25,743 bases of DNA from CAZNUP01 sp964609775. Its GTDB lineage: Bacteria; Patescibacteriota; Microgenomatia; JAMCZE01. The position numbers and the translations under genes were made by a program. Shown here in pieces: positions 1-7,295 of the stretch. The number at the start of each line of letters is the position of its first letter. Within the stretch, counting starts at the first letter, position 1. Under the pieces are notes generated by a model. The model searched no databases. It was given only the letters and a program-made list of their open reading frames with translations, and was not told the origin of the DNA. The stretch covers positions 1 through 25,743 of the forward strand of contig CAZSSJ010000016.1 of NCBI GenBank assembly GCA_964609775.1. Direction: 5' to 3'.

Positions 1-412
1 TTTCCGAAATGCCATTGTTTAATGATACATTTCGTTCCTTAAGTGCAATATACCCCTGGCCAAAGACGGCAACTCGAGTACCAGCCGTCAGGTCACTTTT
101 AGACCCGACGGTGGCTTTGTTGATGGCCGTGGTGCTAGTTAAGAGAACGATTTTACTGCTGCCATCAGCGAGTTTGACCGTCAGAGACTGGTCGTCGGTG
201 GAAAGAATTTCGCCAATGACGGCGCCCCCTCGGGCATTGCCATTTCGATTACCAAGCAGAGTGCGGAAATTGCCATTACCACTCCGGCCGGCCAGTTCAG
301 CCAGAGTTCTGCGGGTTTGGGTTTTCTGATAGTGTATTCCGCCGAAAAAACCGACAGCGGCACCGATTCCCAGCGCAGTGATACCAACAATAATTAAATT
401 TGTGTTTTTCAA
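1..412 (-). CDS. DUF5666-like membrane-anchored protein (3' end off the window)
   Basis: The frame is open from a TTG at 412 to the window edge (137 codons), so the C-terminus is missing. The start reads (M)KNTNLIIVGITALG, a short positive tip followed by one hydrophobic segment (about residues 5-25) that acts as a signal anchor or signal peptide. Residues about 70-125 contain GEILSTDDQSLTVKLADGS and later SDLTAGTRVAVFGQ. This pattern resembles the small beta-barrel DUF5666 repeats found in secreted proteins. No ATG fits; a purine-rich AAAGGGTG lies roughly 12 bases upstream of the TTG. It has the same strand as the MacAB-like operon but is separated from it by about 380 bases, so co-transcription is doubtful. 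The family call is from the visible pattern only, and the function is unknown. Confidence 0.6.
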   Translation of the reverse strand, partial: MKNTNLIIVGITALGIGAAVGFFGGIHYQKTQTRRTLAELAGRSGNGNFRTLLGNRNGNARGGAVIGEILSTDDQSLTVKLADGSSKIVLLTSTTAINKATVGSKSDLTAGTRVAVFGQGYIALKERNVSLNNGISE

Positions 413-428
413 GAACTAATCACACCCT

Positions 429-452
429 TTCTTATACTTATTCTTATACTTA
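429..452. repeat. 12-bp perfect tandem duplication upstream of the DUF5666-like gene
   Basis: TTCTTATACTTA occurs twice back to back (429-440 and 441-452). Read on the minus strand, each copy gives TAAGTATAAGAA, which contains a -10-like TATAAG and lies just upstream of the TTG start at 412. It may duplicate a promoter element, but no clear -35 was found. Confidence 0.6.
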
Positions 453-538
453 ATAGGCGTATCCATTTTCATGCGATAGCATTAAAGTGGATTTATTTCT
501 TGTCTTAATACAATTATTTATTTTACTGCTCGCAGAAA

Positions 539-560
539 CCTTGGGAGCTTGCTCCCAAGG
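539..560. repeat. Perfect short palindrome (10-bp arms)
   Basis: CCTTGGGAGC and its exact complement GCTCCCAAGG are separated by TT. The outer part matches the palindrome at 17203-17222 (CCTTGGGC with GCCCAAGG), which suggests a dispersed REP-like element. There is no adjacent T-run, so it is not an obvious intrinsic terminator. Confidence 0.7.
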
Positions 561-578
561 ATGAATGCGAACGGAAAA

Positions 579-632
579 GACGACCTTCGTATCCTGAAGG
601 ATACTCCGCACGAGAGTAGCGGAGAGGACGTC
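579..632. other. Three-way-junction fold (structured element)
   Basis: A closing stem pairs 579-587 (GACGACCTT) with 624-632 (GAGGACGTC), with one A/A mismatch and one G-T pair. Inside it are two adjacent perfect hairpins: GTATCC, loop TGAA, GGATAC (589-604), then TCCGC, a 9-base loop, GCGGA (605-623). Almost every base is paired. It lies between genes and no known RNA family was recognised. It could be a structured RNA, a processing or termination signal, or a palindromic mobile remnant. Confidence 0.5.
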
Positions 633-685
633 ATTTATTATTAACGGGATCTCTGAAATTGCGCTGAGAAAACCTTCTAATGAGT

Positions 686-816
686 TTACTCATATCTTAA
701 AGCCTCAAACTTCGACAAGCTCAGTATTTCGTCACTCATACCTGAGGGCCTCAGTTCTTCGACTCGCTGGCTCGCTTCGGATTTCGGCTTTATTCGTAAC
801 GTAAAGCCTCAATAGG
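686..816 (-). repeat. Three tandem copies of the permease C-terminal codons (EALRYE-stop)
   Basis: On the minus strand the permease ends with codons for EALRYE and TAA (stop at 790-792). Downstream the same hexapeptide plus stop is encoded again at 732-752 (TGA) and at 686-706 (TAA), in different codons and spaced 58 and 46 bases apart. Between copies the DNA shares CGAAAT and TCGAAG motifs. The copies after the first have no start codon or preceding permease sequence. Confidence 0.75.
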
Positions 817-2016
817 AGAGAGTTTGGCTGCCTGGCGGGCGGGGTACCAGCCAAAGAGAATGCCCAAGATTCCGGAAACGCCGAGGGCGAGGGCGACGGA
901 GACGGGGTCAAGGACAAAGGGAAGGCCGATGACTTTAGAGATGATGAAGGACAACATGGTGCCCAGGAGCATGCCGAGAATGCCGCCCATAATGGTCAGG
1001 ATGACGGCTTCGGTGAGGAATTGGGCGACGACAACTTTACTGGTGGCCCCCAGGGCTTTTCGCAGGCCAATTTCCCGGGTGCGTTCAACGACGGTGACGA
1101 GCATGATGTTCATGATGCCGATGCCGCCGACCAGAAGGGAAATGGCAGCAATGCCGGAGAGAAGAGCGGTGAAGGTGCCGGTGACTTGATTAATGGTGCT
1201 TAAAATATCTGCCTGAGAAAAGATGGAAAAGTCAGCGTTAGCCGGGTCGGAAATTTTGTGCCGGGAGAGGAGAAGATAGCCAATTTCGTCACGGGCGGAA
1301 TCCATCTGCTTTTGGTCAGCAATTTCCACGGAAAGAGAACCGATGTAGGTGACGCCAAAGAGTTGTTTCTGGGCGGTGGTTAAGGGCACAAGCACCACAT
1401 CATCTTGGTTGCCGCCCAGTCCCCCGCCGCCTTTACTGGTCATGACGCCGATGACGCGAAAACTGATTTTGTTAATGCGAATGGTTTGGCCAACGGCATT
1501 AGTCGTGCTGCCGAAAAGATCAGAGGCGGTGGTGGGTCCGAGGACGGCGACTTTGGCCTGGGAAGTGTTGTCAGATTCGGTGAGAAAATTGCCGGCTTCA
1601 AGAGAAATGTTGCGGATGGATTTATAGCTGGGAAGAACGCCAGTGACAGAAGTGTTGACACTCTGCCTTCCTGCCTGAACGGCGGCCCGGCGCTGAAGTT
1701 CGGCCGAGACGTTTTTGACGCCGTGAACCTTGGGGGAAGTGGCAATGGTGTGGGCGTCTTCTAAAGTCAAGGTGGTGGAGGTGCCGGAAGCGCTTCTAAA
1801 GTCGCCAGGACGAAAAGAACCAGGAATGATAGTTAGGAGATTACTCCCGAGCGACTGAATTTGGGATTCGACCGAGGCCTGGCCGGCTTTGCCCAGGGAC
1901 AGGAGGGTGATGACGGCGGCGATGCCGATGACGATCCCGAGAGTGGCCAGGGCAGTTCGGGTCCTATTGAGCCCTAGTGCTTCAAAGGCAGATGATATCA
2001 GTTCTTTGATGTCCAT
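790..2016 (-). CDS. FtsX/MacB-like ABC transporter permease
   Basis: This 408-aa protein has the MacB-type layout. A first membrane segment (about 22-42, after SSAFEALGLNRTRTALATLG) is followed by a large extracytoplasmic domain (about 45-280) and three C-terminal membrane segments (about 284-308, 336-362 and 370-389). The loop ERTREIGLRKALGA is the typical FtsX-domain coupling motif. It should pair with the ATPase encoded immediately upstream and the membrane-fusion protein before that, exporting a peptide, lipid or antibiotic-like substrate. Its ATG lies inside the end of the ATPase gene (about 19 bases of overlap), which implies translational coupling. The C-terminus EALRYE is normal for the family. 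The substrate cannot be read from sequence, and no outer-membrane channel gene is present. Confidence 0.92.
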   Translation of the reverse strand: MDIKELISSAFEALGLNRTRTALATLGIVIGIAAVITLLSLGKAGQASVESQIQSLGSNLLTIIPGSFRPGDFRSASGTSTTLTLEDAHTIATSPKVHGVKNVSAELQRRAAVQAGRQSVNTSVTGVLPSYKSIRNISLEAGNFLTESDNTSQAKVAVLGPTTASDLFGSTTNAVGQTIRINKISFRVIGVMTSKGGGGLGGNQDDVVLVPLTTAQKQLFGVTYIGSLSVEIADQKQMDSARDEIGYLLLSRHKISDPANADFSIFSQADILSTINQVTGTFTALLSGIAAISLLVGGIGIMNIMLVTVVERTREIGLRKALGATSKVVVAQFLTEAVILTIMGGILGMLLGTMLSFIISKVIGLPFVLDPVSVALALGVSGILGILFGWYPARQAAKLSPIEALRYE

Positions 2017-2716
2017 TTTTTGTGTCCATTATTTTTGTCTTCCACGATTCTTCCGTCTCTTAAGGAAATTGTCCGTTTGGCGTGAGCGGCGATTTCCAAC
2101 TCGTGGGTGATTATGAGGNNNNNNNNNNTATGAGGATGGTGTGGCCGTCATGATTTAACTTTTCGAAAATTTCCATGATTTCCTCGCTTTGGGCAGTGGC
2201 CAGGTTCCCAGTGGGTTCATCAGCAAGAAGGATCGATGGGCTCATGACAAGCGACCGGGCGATGGCCACGCGCTGTTGTTGACCGCCGGAGAGCTGGTTG
2301 GAATGGTTTTGTAAGCGGTCCCCCAACCCAACCATTTTCAGAAATTTTGTGGCGGCGGCGACTCGTTGGTCTTCAGAGATGCCAGCGTAGAGCATTGGTA
2401 ACATGACATTTTTGAGCGCGGTGGTTCGGGGCAGGAGGTTGTAGGCCTGGAAAACAAAGCCGATTTTTTGGTTGCGAATTTTGGCTAAGTCATCGTCAGA
2501 TAGCTTACTAATATCGGTGCCATCAAGAATATAGGATCCTTTAGTGGGACTGTCGAGGGCGCCAAGAATGTGCATTAAAGTGGATTTGCCGGATCCCGAA
2601 GGGCCCATGATGGCGACAAATTCACCTTTGGCGACTTTGAAAGAGACATTGTTTAAAGCGAGGGTTTCTGTGGAGTCGTTTTTATAGATTTTGGAAAGAT
2701 GGGTGACGGAGATCAT
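1998..2716 (-). CDS. ABC transporter ATPase, MacB/LolD type (interrupted by an N gap)
   Basis: It supplies ATP hydrolysis for the adjacent permease. Visible motifs are Walker A GPSGSGKST, Q-loop FVFQAYNLLP, signature LSGGQQQRVAIARS and Walker B ILLADEPTGNL. Ten N at 2119-2128 break the frame. The same seven bases (CCTCATA on the coding strand) stand on both sides of the N run. Dropping the N run plus one copy gives TILIITHELEIAAHAKR, including the H-loop His, and the frame continues to a TGA at 1998-2000, overlapping the permease start. The gene is therefore probably intact. The ATG at 2716, one base after the stop of the fusion-protein gene, gives the family-typical start MISVTHLSKIY. An ATG at 2773 would add 19 residues overlapping the upstream gene. 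Confidence 0.9.
2119..2128. other. Assembly gap (10 N) inside the ABC ATPase gene
   Basis: TATGAGG occurs on both sides of the N run. The two flanks are probably overlapping contig ends joined with a nominal 10-N spacer, so little or no sequence is likely to be missing. Confidence 0.85.
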
Positions 2717-2717
2717 G

Positions 2718-3959
2718 TTATCGTCCAGTTTGGATTCTGGTTCCCCCGCCGGCGCCGCCGATTCCTCCACCAATCCTAAAGGTGCTGAAGGGTGACTGGC
2801 TAGTGGTCGTCGGTGTTGTGGTTGCGGTCCCGGTTACGACGGTGTCGCCTTCGTTTAAGCCGGAGGTTATCTCTGTTTGGGTGTCGGAGGTCAAACCAGT
2901 TTCGACATTGACGAGGGCTTCTTGACCGTTTTTGAGAACGCGGACAACGGCTTGGCCATCCTGAGTTTGGACAGCTTCGGAGGGGATGAGGAGAACGTCT
3001 GATTTAGTCGCCAAAATGATGTTGGCACTGGCAGACATGTTGGGCAAAATTTCAGCTGGTGAAGTGTCGAGTTGGATGGTGGCCGGGTAGTTGGTGACGC
3101 CGGAGCTGACGACGCCGGTTTTGTTGATGCCGACGATTTTACCGGTGTAGGTTTTGTCAGGCAGGGCGTCAAAAGTGACAGTGACTTTGTTGCCTTCGGA
3201 AACCTTGTTAACGTCGACCTCAGAAAGATTAATAGCAATCGTCGGAGAGAAGGTGGTGACGACCGAGGCAATGGTTTGGGATTGGGTGATACCGGAAGAG
3301 CTCACTGAGCTACTGATGAGCATGCCGGGAACATAGGTTAGGTCTTCGAGAATACCGCTTGTTGGGGCGACGAGGTCGGGAGAAGTTTGCTGGTAGTTCA
3401 GCCAGGAAGCATTGACGACTGCTTGTTGATTTTTGTAGTCAGCTTCGGCTTTGAGCCAGTCGTCCTGGGCGATGTGGAATGCCGCGGCAGTGCGATTGGT
3501 CTCGTTAGGAGACTGGTCAGGGTTTTCATAGGTGGAGTTGGTGGCCAGGTCGAGATAGGTCTTCCACTTGGAAAACATGGTCGATTGAGTGGAATAAAAA
3601 GCGGCATTAGCCGAAAGGTAGCTGCTCCAGGCTGAGGCATTCTTAACTGCCGCTCCCGGGTCGAGAGTGATCGTTAAAATTTTTTGGCCGGCCGTCAGTG
3701 TGTCGCCGTTTTTGACATAGACGGCACTTACTTGGCCGCTGGCTTGGGAAAGAATAGGCAGACGGCCGGTTGTTATGACCTGGCCGGAGGCGGAAATGGT
3801 CGAGACGATGTTGCCACGTTCAACAGTGGCGGTCTGGTATTGAGGAGTGGCGGTCTTAGGACCAAAGAATTTCCAGAGGCCAAAGACAACTACAAAGAGA
3901 GCAACTAAAGCCAGGACAAGTTTTTGTTTGTCACGTAGTAGCGGTCTAAATCTGTTCAT
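2718..3959 (-). CDS. MacA/HlyD-like membrane-fusion (periplasmic adaptor) protein
   Basis: This 413-aa protein has one N-terminal membrane anchor (about residues 14-32, LVLALVALFVVVFGLW). A split biotinyl-lipoyl-like domain follows: SASGQV near 56 with SGQVSAVYVKNGDTL near 70-88, and the second half at DLVAPTSGILEDL near 195-207. A helical stretch lies between the halves, then come beta-barrel segments containing VSEGNKVTVTFDALPDKTYTGKI. The tail is a Thr/Ser run and a Gly-rich stretch (GGGIGGAGGG). It should dock on the MacB-like permease. The stop is one base before the ATPase ATG, and the start is 36 bases after the kinase stop, so all belong to one operon. In a cell without an outer membrane it would extend into the cell-wall space. 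Confidence 0.9.
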   Translation of the reverse strand: MNRFRPLLRDKQKLVLALVALFVVVFGLWKFFGPKTATPQYQTATVERGNIVSTISASGQVITTGRLPILSQASGQVSAVYVKNGDTLTAGQKILTITLDPGAAVKNASAWSSYLSANAAFYSTQSTMFSKWKTYLDLATNSTYENPDQSPNETNRTAAAFHIAQDDWLKAEADYKNQQAVVNASWLNYQQTSPDLVAPTSGILEDLTYVPGMLISSSVSSSGITQSQTIASVVTTFSPTIAINLSEVDVNKVSEGNKVTVTFDALPDKTYTGKIVGINKTGVVSSGVTNYPATIQLDTSPAEILPNMSASANIILATKSDVLLIPSEAVQTQDGQAVVRVLKNGQEALVNVETGLTSDTQTEITSGLNEGDTVVTGTATTTPTTTSQSPFSTFRIGGGIGGAGGGTRIQTGR

Positions 3960-3995
3960 TGGGACTGAGTCTAGTCTCGGTGTCTGAGAAAAAGC

Positions 3996-4988
3996 TTAGA
4001 TTAAAACTCTAAACGTCGTTCCGGCTCCGGGGGCACTGGTGACGAGTATTTTACCATTATGGAGCTCAACAATGCTCCTGGCTATGGCTAGACCAAGGCC
4101 ATAACCGGTGGTTTGATCCTTACTCCGAGAGGCATCAGCGCGGTAGAAGCGATCAAAAATATGAGGTAGGTCAGCAGAATTAATGCCGATGCCAAAATCC
4201 TGAACGGATATTTCCGCGCGATTACCGGCTTTTTGGGTTTTGACGATGACCTTTCCTTGGGGACGGCTGTATTTAACGGCGTTGTCGAGAAGAATGGTCA
4301 GAAGCTCGGCAAGACTGTCAGGATTGGCAGTCAGGTCAATATTTTGGAGATCAGTATTAATCGTGACGCCTTTTTTGGAGGCAAGGGGTCGAAGTTTGGC
4401 GACGACGTTTTGAACCAATTCGGTGAGGTCAAACTTTTCCCGGGGAAGCTTGAGGTCGGCGGTTTGGTAGCGACTGAGGGAAAGGAGATGGTTGGAAAGG
4501 GAGTGCATCTTACTGGCTTCCTCCAAATTGCTTTTGAGGAGTTTGCGGGCGGTGGGCAGGTCAAGAGTTTTACCGCGAAGGGCAACCTCAATTTCGGTGA
4601 TCATGGCGGTCAGGGGAGTGCGCAGTTCGTGAGACGCGTCGGCGACAAAGCGTTTCTGGTCGGCAAGCATGAGTTCAATGGGCCGCAGGGTCTTGCCGGC
4701 CAGAATGTAGCCAAAGAGGGCAGAGAAGGCAAAAATGCCGAGATTGACGAGAAGGAGGGTGAGAATGAGGCGACGACGAAGGTCGGCAATTTCCTGGGAA
4801 TCAAAGGCGGGCTCGCGGGCGATGCGGGTGCCAAAAAAATCAACCTCGCGGCGGATGATGGAAAGGCGCTCAAAGCGGCGCAATTCATTATTGGCACCGG
4901 TGTAGATGACAGCACTGAAGAGGACACTCACCGTCATGATGATGAGAAGATACCAGGCGGTGAGTTTGAGACGAGCTTGGGTAAAAAT
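3996..4988 (-). CDS. Sensor histidine kinase, probably starting at a non-canonical ATT
   Basis: The kinase core is complete: H-box SHELRTPLTAM, N-box LLDNAVKYS, G1 DFGIGI, F-box FDRFYRAD and G2 YGLGLAI. The first in-frame ATG is at 4937 (313 aa), but it falls in the middle of the first membrane helix. Upstream, the same frame encodes FTQARLKLTAWYLLII, the usual N-terminus of this kinase type, back to an ATT at 4986-4988. An in-frame TAA follows two codons further out. ATT is the only start-like codon there, so it is either a rare ATT start or the original start was lost. The second membrane helix is LILTLLLVNLGIFAFSALFGY. The kinase should phosphorylate the response regulator encoded just before it and control the exporter operon. 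Confidence 0.9.
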   Translation of the reverse strand: MFTQARLKLTAWYLLIIMTVSVLFSAVIYTGANNELRRFERLSIIRREVDFFGTRIAREPAFDSQEIADLRRRLILTLLLVNLGIFAFSALFGYILAGKTLRPIELMLADQKRFVADASHELRTPLTAMITEIEVALRGKTLDLPTARKLLKSNLEEASKMHSLSNHLLSLSRYQTADLKLPREKFDLTELVQNVVAKLRPLASKKGVTINTDLQNIDLTANPDSLAELLTILLDNAVKYSRPQGKVIVKTQKAGNRAEISVQDFGIGINSADLPHIFDRFYRADASRSKDQTTGYGLGLAIARSIVELHNGKILVTSAPGAGTTFRVLI

Positions 4989-4996
4989 ACTTTAAA

Positions 4997-5073
4997 ATTC
5001 GAAATTCGAATATCGAAGTTCTAAACAAAATCTAATGTTCTAAACTCTAAGTTTTAAAACATAAACGTTTTAA
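4997..5073. repeat. Degenerate 7-base-period array between the regulator and kinase genes
   Basis: From 4997 the sequence reads ATTCGAA twice, TATCGAA and GTTCTAA. After 12 irregular bases it continues GTTCTAA, ACTCTAA, GTTTTAA and AACATAA. Each unit is 7 bases and ends in AA, while the rest drifts. It fills most of the 134-base intergenic gap and abuts the kinase N-terminus, where it may have removed the original start codon. Confidence 0.65.
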
Positions 5074-5122
5074 ACTTAATGCTTTTGAATTTTGATAGTG
5101 TTTGAGATTTCGGATTTAGAAT

Positions 5123-5794
5123 TTATCCTAGTTTATAACCAAATCCCCTAACTGTTTGGATAAGCTGTCTTGATTTTGGGAAGGGTTTGTCAATTTTGTC
5201 CCGCAAATAGCCAATGTAGACCTCGACGGTGTTGGGGAGAATGTCCGCTTCGTAGTCCCAGACACTGGTGATGATTTGCTCTTTCGGGAGAATTTTATTT
5301 TGGTGCCGGAGAAGATACTCCAAGAGGGCAAATTCTTTGCGGGAGAGTTTGACTTCCTGGCCGGCGCGGGTGACTTCAAAGGTCAAAGTGTCGAGGATGA
5401 GGTCGTCAAGAGTGAGCTTATTACCCAGATTGTCTTTGGGGCGGCGGGTGAGGGCTTTGATTCGAGCCAGGAGTTCGGCAAAGGCGAAGGGTTTGACAAG
5501 ATAGTCATCGGCGCCGGCGTTGAGACCAGTGACTTTGTCGCCGATCTGACCCTTGGCCGTCAAAATGAGGATTGGGGTGTGGATTTGACCGGCCCGCAGT
5601 CTCTGGCACAGAGCCAGGCCATCGAGGCCGGGAAGCATGAGATCGAGGATGATGACGTCATAGGGCTCGGAGGCAGCCAGGTCGTAGCCGGCTAGCCCGT
5701 CGTAGGCGACGTCGACGGCAAAGGATTCCTGCTCGAGGCCTTTTTTGAGGGAGTTGGCAATTTTGTGCTCGTCTTCGATGATTAAAATGCGCAT
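5123..5794 (-). CDS. OmpR/PhoB-family response regulator
   Basis: This 223-aa protein has a receiver domain at residues 1-115: acidic pair E7 and D8, phospho-acceptor D51 in VIILDLMLPGLDG, T79 and K101 in LVKPF. The C-terminal winged-helix DNA-binding domain (about 126-222) contains LSRKEFALLEYLLRHQNKI and ends in VRGFGYKLG. The ATG at 5794 is chosen because the receiver fold begins there (MRILIIEDE) and AAAGGATAAGAGG precedes it. The frame stays open further upstream to 6091, but that part does not resemble the family. It is first in the operon with the kinase and the MacAB-like exporter, and most likely regulates that operon in response to an envelope signal. Confidence 0.95.
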   Translation of the reverse strand: MRILIIEDEHKIANSLKKGLEQESFAVDVAYDGLAGYDLAASEPYDVIILDLMLPGLDGLALCQRLRAGQIHTPILILTAKGQIGDKVTGLNAGADDYLVKPFAFAELLARIKALTRRPKDNLGNKLTLDDLILDTLTFEVTRAGQEVKLSRKEFALLEYLLRHQNKILPKEQIITSVWDYEADILPNTVEVYIGYLRDKIDKPFPKSRQLIQTVRGFGYKLG

Positions 5795-5818
5795 CCTCTT
5801 ATCCTTTCGCGAGATCGT

Positions 5819-5824
5819 ATTATA
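5819..5824 (-). promoter_or_regulatory. Probable -10 element of the regulator-kinase-exporter operon
   Basis: A perfect TATAAT (minus strand) lies 24 bases upstream of the response-regulator ATG, leaving room for a short leader with a ribosome-binding site. No convincing -35 was seen at the usual distance, so the promoter may depend on an activator such as the regulator itself. Confidence 0.5.
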
Positions 5825-5894
5825 GTTCAAGAACTGAAGGAGGGCTGAGAAAAAGCGGGGAATGACGAAACTGACGAAGTGGTAGGATAGAGGG

Positions 5895-6911
5895 GTGGAC
5901 AAGGCCCTCTCTTCCTGGAAGATTCCGCTATATTTGCTGCTTTTTGGCGTTCTCACGATCATCGGTGTTTTTTGGGAGGACTTTGGGCAGCAGAAATACA
6001 CTGCCGGGCAAGTGGCCGGGACGAATACCAATTTGGAAGTGTTTGTCCAGCCTGAGACAGGAAGGAAACCGATTTTGGAGGCAATTAACAATGCCCAGAC
6101 GGAAGTTTTGGTTGAGGTATATTTGCTTTCTGATCGAGAGGTTGTTGACGCCTTGGTGGGAGCGGCGGAGCGGGGAGTTGGGGTGCAAGTGATGATGGAG
6201 CAGCATCCGTTCGGCGGGGGAAATGTGAATCGGTTGACAGCTGACAGGTTACGGTCGACAGCGGTCGAGTTTAAATGGACGAACCCGACTTTTGCCCTGA
6301 CTCACGAGAAGGCCATAATTGTTGATGGGCAGACACTTTTTATCTTGAACCAAAATCTGACCCAAAGTGCCTTCAGCAAAAACCGGGAATATAACATTAT
6401 TGATTATAACCCTGAGGATGTTTCGGAAGCGCGACAGATGTTTCTCGCCGACTGGGAGCGAAAGAGATATGGCCCAAAGGCCCCGAATTTAATTGTCAGC
6501 CCAGAAAACGCCCGGGGGAAGCTGGAAGCGCTTATTAATTCAGCGCAACAATCTTTGGATGTGGAAGCGGAAATTATTCAGGACCGTGATATGATCAAAT
6601 CGCTAGGGGTCAAGGCGCGGGGGATAGGGGTTCGGGTTATTTTACCGGATTTCGGGAAGGTGGCAGCCAACCGGGAAGAAGCGGAGGAATTAAAGCAGGC
6701 GGGAGTTGAGGTGAGGACATTAAGGAGTCCGTACGTGCACGCGAAGTTAATTTTGGTCGACCAGGTTCGGGCCTACGTTGGGTCAGTGAACCTGTCGGAT
6801 GCGAGCCTGGATCAGAATCGAGAGTTGGGAATTTTGGTTTCACAGGCAGACATCATGGAAAAGTTGAGCCGAACATTTGAAAATGATTGGCAAAAAGCGC
6901 AAGAGATCTGA
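5895..6911 (+). CDS. Membrane-anchored phospholipase D-like protein (two HKD motifs)
   Basis: This 338-aa protein starts at GTG 5895, with AGGA 7 bases upstream. A signal anchor (about residues 9-28) places the rest outside the membrane. Both halves of the PLD fold are present. The first HKD motif is H137-E-K139 with D144 (HEKAIIVDG), and the second is H282-A-K284 with D289 (HAKLILVDQ), followed by GSVNLSDASLDQNRELG. The pair resembles cardiolipin-synthase or PLD-type phosphodiesterases. The substrate could be phospholipid head groups or nucleic acid; an extracytoplasmic nuclease or phospholipase is equally compatible. It is divergent from the two-component operon across about 100 bases. Confidence 0.88.
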   Translation: MDKALSSWKIPLYLLLFGVLTIIGVFWEDFGQQKYTAGQVAGTNTNLEVFVQPETGRKPILEAINNAQTEVLVEVYLLSDREVVDALVGAAERGVGVQVMMEQHPFGGGNVNRLTADRLRSTAVEFKWTNPTFALTHEKAIIVDGQTLFILNQNLTQSAFSKNREYNIIDYNPEDVSEARQMFLADWERKRYGPKAPNLIVSPENARGKLEALINSAQQSLDVEAEIIQDRDMIKSLGVKARGIGVRVILPDFGKVAANREEAEELKQAGVEVRTLRSPYVHAKLILVDQVRAYVGSVNLSDASLDQNRELGILVSQADIMEKLSRTFENDWQKAQEI

Positions 6912-6913
6912 AA

Positions 6914-6935
6914 AATTTAATTAATTAATTAAATT
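6914..6935. repeat. AT-only perfect palindrome after the PLD gene
   Basis: Two complementary 11-base arms, AATTTAATTAA and TTAATTAAATT, meet without a spacer just after the PLD stop and before the next start. It is made of TTAA-type units. It could be a weak terminator or simply low-complexity sequence. Confidence 0.5.
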
Positions 6936-6943
6936 AATTTTTG

Positions 6944-7270
6944 ATGTTTGACCTAAAACATTTAGCCCTAAGGTTAGAAAAAGAGGGGTTTGATACATCG
7001 ATGACAGATGCTGTGCTGGCTGCTTCAGAAGAAAGAAGTGGTTCCTCTGTCGAAATCACAATCGATTCTGCGGGCGGATGTTTAGTTAAGAGAACTCAAC
7101 AGATTTCGAGCACTCCTTCCAGGGCGTCTTTGCTGCGACAAGATATTTTAGTGATTTCTAAGAATTCCAAATTACTGCAGTTTCGGGTCAGGTTGACTTC
7201 GGTCAAAGATTTAGAGGAACTATTGAAATTTATAGAGTCACTCCCCAATGTTACTAAACCCTATAGTTGA
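6944..7270 (+). CDS. Hypothetical protein, 108 aa
   Basis: The product was not recognised. ATG at 6944 is preferred to the TTG directly before it. No ribosome-binding site is visible in the AT-rich stretch upstream. The protein is soluble, with a Ser/Thr-rich middle and an amphipathic C-terminal helix (TSVKDLEELLKFIESL). It begins with MFDLKHLALRLEKEGF, also probably helical. It sits 25 bases before the Nramp-like gene on the same strand and could be co-transcribed with it. Confidence 0.6.
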   Translation: MFDLKHLALRLEKEGFDTSMTDAVLAASEERSGSSVEITIDSAGGCLVKRTQQISSTPSRASLLRQDILVISKNSKLLQFRVRLTSVKDLEELLKFIESLPNVTKPYS

Positions 7271-7295
7271 TTAGCGGTGGGGGAGAGCCTGGAAA

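Noticed and set aside
732..917. 61-codon minus-strand ORF downstream of and overlapping the permease end
   Set aside because: Most of it is an out-of-frame reading of the permease C-terminus; only its last codons are of interest as the second EALRYE-stop copy.
4233..5024. 263-codon plus-strand open frame opposite the histidine kinase
   Set aside because: It lies entirely antisense to a kinase with all catalytic boxes. Its translation is Gly/Lys/Glu-rich with no motif and reflects the codon bias of the real gene.
5276..5695. 139-codon plus-strand open frame opposite the response regulator
   Set aside because: It is antisense to the conserved receiver and DNA-binding domains and has no domain of its own.
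5795..6091. N-terminal extension of the response regulator by about 99 residues
   Set aside because: It would cross a perfect TATAAT and the divergent PLD gene start, and the family begins at MRILIIEDE with a good ribosome-binding site.
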